A stretch of 64,000 nt of DNA from G965207125 sp965207125. Its GTDB lineage: Bacteria; Pseudomonadota; Alphaproteobacteria; Puniceispirillales; UBA1172. Of this stretch, positions 9,072 through 17,238 are shown one piece after another. Within the stretch, counting starts at the first letter, position 1, and every line of letters starts with the position of its first letter. The position numbers and the translations under genes are program-made. The notes under the pieces were generated by a model. It did no database searches, was not told where the DNA came from, and saw nothing but the letters and a program-made list of their open reading frames with translations. The stretch covers positions 496,001-560,000 of the forward strand of contig OZ242263.1 in the NCBI GenBank assembly GCA_965207125.1. The letters are read 5' to 3'.

Positions 9072-11515
9072 TCAGATCGTCTTCCATCCCGCTTTTTTTT
9101 CAAGGTCCTCATAAATATTTTTGATCGGCTCCGGGCAATAGGCTGAAACGCCCATCATCAGACAAGGTCATCGTGGAAAGCATTGTTTCTGAAATCTGTG
9201 ACTTCCTTTGTGACTTCCTCACCTAAACCTGCCTTACTTAGCAGATGTCTAAAAAACTCGACATACTGTTCATCGCCTTCCGTAAGCAGTTGAACGCTGT
9301 TACGATTCTCTTTCAGCCAGGTCACATTCCCATTGCAAAATAGCCTGCATAAAAAGATAACGTTCACCGCGCATCTCGATCAACGCTGATTTCGATCGAC
9401 TGGTCTGATTTGTTTTCGTCAGACTCCAATAACGGCACCTCCTTGGCATCATTCAGATAATGCTTGATCAATTTACTGGCAAATATCTTGTCCAGCTTCG
9501 ACATATTACGCCACGATTCACCAAATTTGATGATAATCTTCTTGTCGCCAAACATAAGAGAGCACCCTATATCCACTAACTTAGGAAACTCGTCTCCACT
9601 ACCAGGAACAATCAGTTGGTCACTCAGATTTACGACAATATCCCAAGCCATGCACAGCAAAAGCTGTTTCCTACACCATTGATCACGTTGCTTTGTAGCA
9701 TCTTTCGTCTTCTCATTTGGCACATCAGGAAAAAATTGCTTACGTTTTTTTGCCGTATCTTTCGTATTCCCATTTGGTGCATCAGGAAAAAAATTCTCAC
9801 TGAGTTTTTTTATCAAATCAACCAATTTAGGGGTCGTTTTTTCTTCAGAAAAATATTCCTGCCGCAAGATTCCAAGCAGGCAAACCCACCGGCATCGATG
9901 GGAGTACTGAAGATGAAGAGGGTAAACGGCAACCGATAGCTTTGGCGATACGCTCTTTTTCCTCATCATCCTTCTTATGATTTCTTCTCTCACGCCCTTT
10001 AGATAAGCGTCATAATCACCCACCATATCTTTATAGACGCCCTGAATCCTATCCTTCTTGATGGCGTATTTGAGCGATTTTTCATCATCATAACCGAGTT
10101 CAATCGCTTGCAGGTCATCGATTCCAGCTTTAGTCAAATAACCATATAAATCTTGCTTACGATAATATCGTACCAGATCCTCAAGATGTTTATACTCATG
10201 TTTGTTAAGCGCCCTATCATTTTTTTTCCGCAAGCAACAGCAATTCGTTTGGTGATAAAGCGTATCTGATCTTGCAGATTAGGCGGCGTTTTCTTTTTTA
10301 TTTTCATATAAGCTGATCAGGTAATCACATCGCGCCTTTATCTTCTTATCGAGAGATTTATCATCACTCTTGGGAGTCTTCTTCCGATGCTTATAGTCAG
10401 CATTTTTATCGAGCCAATGCTTAATAAATTTATTAATAGCTTGTTTCTTATGACTTTTATCAAGATAGGCGACAACAATATAAAGCAATGCTCGCAATCC
10501 AAGCGTTCCCTTGACCCCACTTTTCTGATGTTCAACCGCGATGGTGTTATAGCGGATATTTAGAGGCTTATCTTGATCATCCGAATATACACGTTTTTGT
10601 TCAAGTTTATCATCATCTTTGTCACCATCGGAGGTGGTTGTTTCCACACGGCTGAAGGCAAATCCTTCCAAAATACCTTTGTAAATAATAAACCCGATTA
10701 GCTGTCGTATGAAATAAATGGTCATCCAGCGACCATTCATTCCCGCTTTTTGTCTCGTCCTCAGATATTCCCCAGGCCGCAAAAGCGAATTCATGTTCAG
10801 GGTTGAGCCATTGACCTGTATCTCGGTCATTCATACGCCTGATCCCATTTACTGGCTGGGCGAGACAATTTAGCAACATCTCTTTTGCTTTCTTCTCGAT
10901 TTCTGCTTTCTTTCTCGATTTCTGCTTGCTTCTCGATTTCTGCTTGCTTCTCGATTTCTGCTTGCTTCTCAACAGAATTATACTTTTGGCTGAAACACAA
11001 CTTGCCGAGCAGAAATGCGATTTGCTCTTTGTCCAAAAATAACCCTAAAATAAAAGCAAGTTCAGGTTGCTTGTGATCGGTCAACGGCGATTGTTTGAAG
11101 TGAAAAAATTGACTCTCTACATTCGACGGGTCAAAATCTTTATTCAGTATCACCTGCCTAGCCTCTTTTTCTTCAGTTTTGGCTTTTTGTCGCGCTTGCG
11201 GGTTGCGTTTGCGATACTCAAAGATAGTCGCTTGCTGCAGCTTGTTCAGCATTTTCACATCTTCGATGGTCAAACAATAGTTATCGCTATGGCACTGATG
11301 AGAGGTGAGATTGCGTATCTTTTTGACGAGATTTTTAATGCGCTTGGTTTGCGTGCCTGCCTTAAGTCCTCCTCTTTTCTCAGCAATAGTGAAAAAATGG
11401 ACGGTTTCCATCGCACCTTTTAATTGATTAATCGCCCAGTTTGACGCCAGTGCAAACGCTGCTTTTTGCTCCAACGTAAATGGATGATAAGGATTTTCGT
11501 TTGTTCTTTTGTCAT
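9072..11515 (-). pseudogene. cas13: Cas13 effector, compact Cas13b/Cas13bt (Cas13X/e)-like, frameshifted
   Basis: Cas13 is a crRNA-guided RNase with two HEPN domains. Fragments on this strand, 5' to 3', are 11474-10827, 10830-10279, 10233-9364 and 9367-9158. HEPN1 shows RNLTSH (11315-11298) followed by YCLTIEDV and TIFEYRKRN; HEPN2 shows RNNAFH (9190-9173). Both are R-X4-H catalytic motifs. The middle part (KPLNIRYNTIAVEHQ...LGLRALLYIVVAYL; KQLLLCMAWDIVVNL) parallels Cas13e as I recall it. Reading across frames gives an ATG at 11515, an N-terminus KRTNENPYHPFTLEQK, and a C-terminus YEDLEKKAGWKTI ending at 9072: about 810 codons, the size of Cas13bt/X/Y. At least five frame changes occur, one or more at homopolymers (A8 at about 10223). 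It is either a young pseudogene or mis-sequenced. It sits beside, and on the strand of, the CRISPR array. Confidence 0.85.
10893..10970 (-). repeat. 18-bp tandem repeat inside cas13 (KQAEIE units)
   Basis: The plus strand repeats CTCGATTTCTGCTTGCTT about four times; the first unit differs by an inserted base (TTTCTTT). In the fragment starting at 11474 it encodes KQAEIE three times. The irregular unit shifts the frame, so expansion or slippage here is one cause of the broken effector. It lies after HEPN1, in the linker before the next helical part. Confidence 0.85.
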
Positions 11516-11554
11516 GTTACGGTAAACTATCCATTACTTAACTACGACGATAGT

Positions 11555-11636
11555 CTATTGCCAACAGAAAAATGATGTCAAGCTGGTCACCTATACTTAT
11601 TCTAGACGGAGTACGCTCAGGAAGAGCATCGAGATC
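11555..11636 (+). pseudogene. Relic copy of the cobU 5' end
   Basis: Bases 11555-11636 closely match the start region of the real cobU (about 13558-13645): both contain ATGATGTCAAGC, CACCTAT.CTTATTCT and CGGAGT.CG.TC, with one 25-base gap and scattered substitutions. The P-loop codons are damaged, so it codes for nothing. It lies directly upstream of the Fic gene and marks a former junction of the island with cobU. Confidence 0.8.
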
Positions 11637-11712
11637 GTACTAGGTCAAAAAATTCAATCGATAAATCGGATATAATCGGGTATGAAATCGAATATATAAA
11701 GACCAAGTTCAA

Positions 11713-12772
11713 ATGATTGAGCCAAACATACCTTTAACCCAAGCCCTCGTAAAACTGATTGCGGAAATCGATGAGTTCAAGGGCCGCTGGGAAGCATTGA
11801 AGACCCTGTCGCCCGATCGCCTGAATGCTCTGCGTAAGATGGCGATGGTAGAAAGCGTTGGCTCATCCACGCGGATTGAAGGTGCAAAACTCACGGATAT
11901 TCAGGTTGAAACTCTGCTATCCAACATCAAAATGCAAAAGTTTGATTCACGCGATGAACAAGAGGTCGCAGGCTATGCCGAGGCCATGGATCTGGTTTTT
12001 CAGGCCTTCGAAGATATGCCACTCACTGAGAACCATATCCACCAACTACATCAAGTTTTACTACGTCATAGCACCAAAGATGAGCGGCATCGGGGCGACT
12101 ACAAAAAACTGTCGAACAATGTCGTTGCCATCGATGCTAATGGCCATGAAATCGGCGTTATTTTCGAAACAGCCCAGCCATTTGATACACCACACCTCAT
12201 GGAGAAACTGGTGCATTGGTCACGCAAAGCTGTTGATGAAGAGTCCATGCACCCACTTCTGATCGTCGGCGGTGTTCACGGTGCAGTTCTTAGCAATTCA
12301 CCCATTCCAAGATGGAAATGGCAGGTTATCACGCATTTTGACCACTTTGATGCTGCTCAGAGCAGGATATACCTATGTTCCTTATGCTTCTCTGGAAAGC
12401 GTGATCGAAGAGAATAAAGACCTCTACTACAAGAACCTGCGCCGCACCCAAACGACACTCAAAGGCAGTGATCCAGATTGGGTACCTTGGATTGGGTTTT
12501 TCTTACGTTGTCTAAAAAAACAAAAAGATAATCTGCTTGCGCGTTTGGATCGCAAACAATACCAAATAGACGACATGGAGTTGCCGGAATTATCTGTAAA
12601 AATCATGAGCCTATTTGAAACACATGAACGCCTTAACCTATCTAAGATCGAAGGACTAACCGGCGACAACAAAAACACGATCAAGGTTCGGCTACGTGAG
12701 CTTGTGAACTCAGGGCACATCACTAAACACGGCAAGGCCCGTGCGACTTGGTATGTAAAAATAAGAACTTAA
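11713..12772 (+). pseudogene. Fic/DOC family protein, class II (frameshifted)
   Basis: Fic proteins transfer AMP or other nucleotide groups to target proteins. The N-terminal part contains SVGSSTRIEGAKL, which fits the inhibitory (S/T)xxxE(G/N) helix of self-inhibited class II Fic proteins. The first frame (11713-12417) fails after HPLLIVGG; the next frame (to 12772) carries the active-site motif HPFQDGNGRLSRIL and a C-terminal winged-helix-like part (LNLSKIEGLTGDNKNTIKVRLREL). Joined, it gives about 350 residues, normal for the family. A single indel near 12275 breaks it just before the catalytic motif. It lies between the cobU relic and the second mttB relic in the island, so it was probably brought in with it. 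Confidence 0.85.
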
Positions 12773-12861
12773 GCCCAGAATCAAAAGGAACAAAACCTTG
12801 GAGGGGAGAACTTTATCCTCGGGAAATTCCAATCTTGACCTACGCCATTCGAGGAACCAAT

Positions 12862-12893
12862 TCTCTCAGTCATAGTGAAAAAATGGATGGTTT
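12862..12893 (-). pseudogene. Relic copy of a cas13 HEPN1 segment
   Basis: Bases 12862-12893 match bases about 11374-11405 inside cas13 (shared CTCAG, ATAGTGAAAAAATGGA and GGTTT), which in the main gene encode VHFFTIAE just before the HEPN1 motif. About 26 of the first 30 positions agree by eye. It is short, so chance cannot be ruled out alone, but it directly adjoins the mttB relic. Confidence 0.6.
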
Positions 12894-12978
12894 TTTCGCC
12901 TCACCTTGTAAATTGTGACGCAGTGTCTATCATAGTGATAGCACACATTAAATCGGCGTGAATTGCACGATCAGTAGA
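12893..12978 (-). repeat. Relic copy of the mttB 5' end and upstream region
   Basis: Bases 12893-12978 align with 8046-8133, covering the first codons of the mttB-like gene and its upstream region: shared CGCAGTGTCT/TGCAGTGTCT, GATAGCACACATTAAATC and ATTGCA. The orientation is the same. This second copy no longer leads into a gene. Confidence 0.85.
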
Positions 12979-13341
12979 GAGAATATGTTCTTATTAAATT
13001 CATAGACCCTAGACAATCTTTCAACTGAAGTTAAATTTGGCATGTTAAATGCTGTATCAACTCTATGAGTTTTTACATCTACAATGGAATAAAATTTTGT
13101 GTATCTGTGAATGCTAAATCTGCCATGGAATGCCTTTCAAACTCACCAGAGTATTCTTTGCACCAACCATTCAAAAATTTCTCAAAATTTTCTGAAAGCA
13201 AACGTTAAATCGTATCACCCACCGCGCGGCGGCTTTCTATATTCTCTTTAGGAATTTGATTTTTAACTGAATTCAAATATTTTTTAATATTCTCTGATAC
13301 AGATACGTGATAATTTTCATAATATAATTTAGATTTCACAA
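12964..13341 (-). pseudogene. Decayed restriction-endonuclease-like gene fragment
   Basis: On the minus strand from about 13339 the frame reads VKSKLYYENYHVSVSENIKKYL, meets a TAA near 13206, then continues LLSENFEKFLNGWCKEYSGEF...HSMADLAF; a frame change near 13090 leads to YSIVDVKTHRVDTAFNMPN, then LTSVERLSRVYEF. The pair MADLAF...VDVK is the spacing expected for a PD-(D/E)xK nuclease, and NMPNLTSVERL recalls type II restriction enzymes. It has an internal stop, a frameshift and no visible 5' or 3' completion. It is AT-rich relative to the surroundings, suggesting transfer. No methyltransferase partner is in the window. Confidence 0.5.
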
Positions 13342-13597
13342 TTTACTATCCTACCGAATTTCGCCCCCAAAAATTCCATCTCTATATCCTTGAATACTTC
13401 GATAGCTTTCAAATGCGTTATTAATAAAAAAACCGTAGCCACCCATAACCTCGCCTATGATCCAGCTCAATCGACAAAATGAAGAGACCTAGCGATTTTG
13501 CCATCTTCGTCCCATCGTCCTATATTCACCCCATATTCACTATAGTAAGATAAATAATCTATTGCCTAACCACCATGATATTCTGTATCGACAGAAA
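13342..13597. other. Intergenic region upstream of cobU, no feature recognised
   Basis: No gene is visible. I looked for an adenosylcobalamin riboswitch, which often precedes cob genes, and did not find a convincing B12 box or its supporting stems. The region is AT-rich up to about 13440 and then approaches the composition of the core genome. Confidence 0.5.
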
Positions 13598-14126
13598 ATG
13601 ATGTCAAGCCAACCACCTATGCTTATTCTGGGCGGAGTGCGATCGGGCAAAACCGATTACGCCTCAACGCTCGCACTCGCCGAAGCCGAACAAAAGCCCC
13701 ACTACCTAGCGGTGGCTGAGCCTTTGGACAATGAGATGAAAAGCCGAATCGAGCGCCACCGACAAGCCCGCGCCGATATGTTTCACACCATAGAAGAGCC
13801 GCTAGACCTCGCCGCCGCCATCACCCCCCTCCCTGACCACTCGGTTATTCTCATCGATAGTCTGGGCATGTGGCTAAATAACCTAATGATAGCCAAGATG
13901 GATTGGGCCCGAGCCTCTTGAGGCACTAACAAGCCAGATCGCTGAAGGAAAACACCGCGCGATTTTCATCTCAGATGAAGTCGGTCTGGGGATTATTCCC
14001 AATAACGCTGCCTCACGCGGATTCGGTGATGAGTTAGGGCTGATCAACCAGCGAATCGCCAGCATTGCCGAAACTGTCGTATTCATCGTGGCAGGAATCC
14101 CGATGATCATCAAAGGTCAGTTATGA
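13598..14126 (+). pseudogene. cobU: Adenosylcobinamide kinase/guanylyltransferase CobU/CobP (frameshifted)
   Basis: CobU phosphorylates adenosylcobinamide and adds GMP, in the late lower-ligand part of B12 synthesis. The P-loop GGVRSGKT follows MSSQPPMLIL. The first frame is good to NNLMIAKMD near 13905; the rest is in another frame: EPLEALTSQIAEGKHRAIF, then ISDEVGLGIIPNNAASRGFG and VFIVAGIPMIIKGQL, ending at 14126 with a 4-base overlap of cobT. Together it would be about 176 residues, the usual size. One indel in an otherwise intact B12 operon may be a sequence error. The ATG at 13598 is chosen because an earlier TTG (13562) would add non-family residues. Confidence 0.85.
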
Positions 14127-15139
14127 TGCTTTTCTCAAGCCCCGATAATATCACCGATTGCCTTAAAAACCTGCCCCTGGCTGACCAAGACAGCATGGAT
14201 AAAGCGCACGCCCGCCAGCAAGGTCTAACCAAGCCTGCTGGTTCACTCGGTGTGCTTGAACATATCGCCATTTGGATGGCGGGATGGCAAGGTAAAGAAA
14301 AACCACTGATTAAAAAAGCCCAATGCGTGATTTTTGCTGGCAATCATGGCATCACCAAACATGGCGTATCGGCTTTTCCATCTGAAGTCACCGCCGCGAT
14401 GGTGGCGAATTTTGAATCAGGAGGCGCAGCAATTAATCAGATTTGCCGATTAAATGGCATTACCCTGAACGTCCACGCGCTTGATCTTGATACCCCAACC
14501 GCCGACTTTACCCAAGCCCCAGCTATGAGCATTGCCGAAACCCTCGCCGCGATGCGTCTGGGCGCGGAATCAGTCAATGAGGATACTGATATTTTCATCG
14601 CCGGTGAGATGGGCATCGGCAACACCACTCCTGCCGCCGCCCTCGCAATGGCGATTATGGGCGGCGAGGCTGCTGGTTGGACCGGGAGAGGCACAGGGCT
14701 CGATGATTCTGGCATGACCCGCAAGCGTAAAGTGGTCGAGGCTGGAATTGCGCTACATAAAGATACCATCACCGATACAGTCTCAGCACTTGCGGCCCTT
14801 GGCGGCCGAGAACTCGCAGCCATCGCAGGGGCTGTACTGGCCGCAAGAATCAAACGAATACCAGTTCTCCTCGATGGGTTTATCGTAACCGCCTCATGCT
14901 TGCCGCTTTGGATGGCTAATCCGGGCGCGCTAGACCATTGCATGATCAGCCATTGCTCGCGAGAAGCGGGGCATCGGCACCTGATTGACGCCCTCGGTAA
15001 ACGTGCTATCCTTGATCTTGATTTGCGGCTTGGCGAAGCAAGCGGTGCGGCGATAGCTTTATCAGTTGTCAAAGCCGCACTGGCAACGCATAATGGCATG
15101 GCAACTTTTAGTGAAGCGGGTGTAGCGACAAGTGATTAA
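14123..15139 (+). CDS. cobT: Nicotinate-nucleotide:dimethylbenzimidazole phosphoribosyltransferase
   Basis: CobT makes alpha-ribazole phosphate, the lower ligand precursor of cobalamin, from NaMN and dimethylbenzimidazole. The 338 residues show the N-terminal DSMDKAHARQQGLTKPAGSLG, then CVIFAGNHGITKHGVSAFP, and the glycine-rich EMGIGNTTPAAALAMAI and GRGTGLDDSGM motifs of the family. The catalytic glutamate is likely in the final SEAG segment (GMATFSEAGV). It overlaps cobU by ATGA and the downstream cobS by 8 bases, so the genes are translationally coupled. Confidence 0.96.
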   Translation: MMLFSSPDNITDCLKNLPLADQDSMDKAHARQQGLTKPAGSLGVLEHIAIWMAGWQGKEKPLIKKAQCVIFAGNHGITKHGVSAFPSEVTAAMVANFESGGAAINQICRLNGITLNVHALDLDTPTADFTQAPAMSIAETLAAMRLGAESVNEDTDIFIAGEMGIGNTTPAAALAMAIMGGEAAGWTGRGTGLDDSGMTRKRKVVEAGIALHKDTITDTVSALAALGGRELAAIAGAVLAARIKRIPVLLDGFIVTASCLPLWMANPGALDHCMISHCSREAGHRHLIDALGKRAILDLDLRLGEASGAAIALSVVKAALATHNGMATFSEAGVATSD

Positions 15140-15935
15140 TCAACAGAACATTTGGCAGAGCTTCTGGCAGAAACTCACGCCCATACAAAATGATTTTCGC
15201 ACCGCCGCGAGCATCTTAACCCGCATCCCGATGCCCCATCAAGAAAGCGATACCGCAAGACCCCTCGCCTCATCCTATTGGGCGTTTCCTTTAATCGGTG
15301 TCGTGGTCGCTGGAATAGCCGCCCTGCCCGCAATGATTCTTTATTCTTTTTCGATCCCGGCCACGGTTCTCGCAGCAGTAATGCTGGCTATTGCCGCAGT
15401 AGTTACTGGCGGACTCCACGAAGACGGGCTGGCTGATTTAGCCGATAGTTTCGGCGGGGGCGATTCAGAATCTAGACTTCATATCATGCGTGATAGCCGC
15501 ATCGGGGCCTTCGGGGTGCTGGCGTTGATTTTCACCATCGCCATTAATCTCGCATGTCTTGCTGATCTGGCAATGGATGGCATGACGGCTATTCTAGGTG
15601 CTTGGGTCGCCGCCTCGGTCGTATCGCGATCAATGATGGCCTTGCAAAGCCATTATTATCCCGCCCCCGACACGACAACGGGTTTTTCAGCCTCCGTGGG
15701 ACAACCTGACCAACGCACCATGCTGATAAGTTTAGGGGGCGGTTTTATCATCTCAGTTCTTTTTATCGGCCCTGCGGTGGCTTTGATCGGTTTCGCCCTG
15801 TCAGCGTTGGCGACTCTTGGTTTGGGCATGTTTATCAACCGACATATCGGCGGAGTCAACGGCGACAGCCTCGGTGCGACCCAGCAATGCGTCACAACAA
15901 TCATGCTGATTGTCGCCTCAGTCATCCTTTCTTAA
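15132..15935 (+). CDS. cobS: Adenosylcobinamide-GDP ribazoletransferase (cobalamin synthase)
   Basis: CobS is a polytopic inner-membrane enzyme that joins adenosylcobinamide-GDP and alpha-ribazole to form cobalamin. The 267-residue frame contains AASILTRIPMP at the N-terminus and the highly typical GGLHEDGLADLADSFGGG with metal-binding aspartates, followed by RDSRIGAFGVLAL. Several hydrophobic helices follow. It begins with GTG inside the end of cobT. The C-terminal GDSLGATQQ motif is also characteristic. Confidence 0.96.
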   Translation: MINQQNIWQSFWQKLTPIQNDFRTAASILTRIPMPHQESDTARPLASSYWAFPLIGVVVAGIAALPAMILYSFSIPATVLAAVMLAIAAVVTGGLHEDGLADLADSFGGGDSESRLHIMRDSRIGAFGVLALIFTIAINLACLADLAMDGMTAILGAWVAASVVSRSMMALQSHYYPAPDTTTGFSASVGQPDQRTMLISLGGGFIISVLFIGPAVALIGFALSALATLGLGMFINRHIGGVNGDSLGATQQCVTTIMLIVASVILS

Positions 15936-15942
15936 ATCCACC

Positions 15943-16635
15943 ATGACAGATCAGGCTCGATATTCACGCCTGATTCTGCTGCGCCACGCCCGCACTGATT
16001 ATGACCGCGAGCGCGTGCCTCCAGAAAATCCCCCGCTTGATAAAAAAACGCCTCACACTTTTGCGACGGTCGCCGCTGTGCTTCCCGCCGATTTTTGCTG
16101 GCTTGTCAGCCCTCTTGATCGCTGCCGGGAGACAGCGGATAAGCTGGTAGAGCATGGCGCGCGTCCGCGCGCACTAAGTTATGACGACAGACTGAGCGAG
16201 CAATCATGGGGCAAATGGCACGACCAGCCAATTGCCGAAGTCTGGAAAACTCTTGAGGATAAACCTAAACATAACTGGAATTTTCTTCACCCGGCTATCA
16301 CCCCGCCAGACGGTGAGAGTTTTCTGGATCTTATCGAGCGCCTGCGCCCGCTTTGCAAAACCTTCACCAATGATACAGTCATCATCGCGCATGGAATGGT
16401 CATCAGAGCATTGATCGGTCTCGCGCTTGATCTTGATCCGGCCTGCGCACTCGCTACGTCCGTAGACCCTCTATCGGTTTCATCCCTGACGCACATAAAC
16501 CCCCACATAGAGGCCCATATAGGAGACGGCACAGATAACGGCACCAGCGTGCATCCCGATAAGGCCAACGCAGGAATTAACGCAGAGGGCGGCGCGTGGA
16601 GGTTAGATTATCTCAACCGCGTTTATGAGGCCTGA
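15943..16635 (+). CDS. cobC: Histidine phosphatase, probable alpha-ribazole phosphatase
   Basis: A phosphoglycerate-mutase-fold phosphatase of about 230 residues. The catalytic LRHARTDYDRE (RHG-type) lies near residue 12, the second arginine in SPLDRCRETA, and the second histidine in VIIAHGMVIRAL. Placed 7 bases after cobS, it most likely removes phosphate from alpha-ribazole phosphate. The ATG at 15943 is preferred over an earlier in-frame start at 15910 that would lie inside cobS. Its 3' end overlaps the convergent hpf by 13 bases. Function follows from context; the family itself is broad. Confidence 0.85.
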   Translation: MTDQARYSRLILLRHARTDYDRERVPPENPPLDKKTPHTFATVAAVLPADFCWLVSPLDRCRETADKLVEHGARPRALSYDDRLSEQSWGKWHDQPIAEVWKTLEDKPKHNWNFLHPAITPPDGESFLDLIERLRPLCKTFTNDTVIIAHGMVIRALIGLALDLDPACALATSVDPLSVSSLTHINPHIEAHIGDGTDNGTSVHPDKANAGINAEGGAWRLDYLNRVYEA

Positions 16636-17234
16636 TCGGCTTCTTGGCGATTGCCACGCGGGTCAACCCAACCGATGCTACCATCATCACGGCGATGGAG
16701 CATATTAAGCCCCATATGCAATTTGTTGCGGAACAACAGAGCGGGTTGTCCTGATAACTCGAACTGCATGATCGCCTCTTCAAGGCTTAACAGATGAACG
16801 GGATAATCCATCTCAGCGAGAATCACAGGTGCGGCTTTATCATTCTCATCGCCCCCTGATAAATCGCTCGCCTCTTCTTCCTTAGGAGAGAAAACCGTCA
16901 AGGTCGCGGGTAAAATATCCTCAGCGTTGCTGTTATCATGTCGGTAGTTTTTCAGCTTCCTTTTATAGCGCCGCAGCCGTTTTTCGATATGATTGACGGC
17001 AATATCAAGTGCGGCATGCGCGTCTGAAGCACTGCCGTTTGCCTCCATATCCATACGCTTCGTCAGGAAAACCATAAGTTGCACGTCAAAACCTGCCACG
17101 CCCTTGGTTAAAGTGATGCTTCCGCTTACCGCTTTGGGAAAGTATTTATCCACAGCGGATTTAAGCGCGGCTTCAGCGTGTTCACGAAAAGCCGTGCCGG
17201 TATCGACGTTCTTGCCTGAAATCTTGATATTCAT
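16623..17234 (-). CDS. hpf: Ribosome hibernation promoting factor, long form
   Basis: Long HPF binds the 30S subunit and pairs ribosomes into inactive 100S dimers in stationary phase. The N-terminal S30AE domain (MNIKISGKNVDTGTAFREHA to about residue 100, with HAALDIAVNHIEKRLRRYK) is followed by a charged linker and a C-terminal domain (PVHLLSLEEAIMQFELSGQP...VDPRGN). At 203 residues it is the long type. The start at 17234 is chosen because the family begins exactly at MNIKISGKN; the longer frame would add 22 unrelated residues. It is 4 bases downstream of the broken aminotransferase. Confidence 0.95.
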   Translation of the reverse strand: MNIKISGKNVDTGTAFREHAEAALKSAVDKYFPKAVSGSITLTKGVAGFDVQLMVFLTKRMDMEANGSASDAHAALDIAVNHIEKRLRRYKRKLKNYRHDNSNAEDILPATLTVFSPKEEEASDLSGGDENDKAAPVILAEMDYPVHLLSLEEAIMQFELSGQPALLFRNKLHMGLNMLHRRDDGSIGWVDPRGNRQEADQAS

Positions 17235-17238
17235 CGGT

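Noticed and set aside
9158..11474. Four separate small proteins with ATGA overlaps (an operon) instead of one broken gene
   Set aside because: Family-like sequence continues in other frames across each junction (for example GERYLFMQAILQWECDLAERE over 9360-9300), and both HEPN motifs belong to one effector in Cas13. The overlaps appear to be by-products of frameshifts.
9072..11515. HEPN toxin-antitoxin or Abi system rather than Cas13
   Set aside because: Such toxins carry one HEPN motif in a short protein and have no CRISPR array; here two motifs flank about 2.1 kb beside a 36-bp-repeat array on the same strand.
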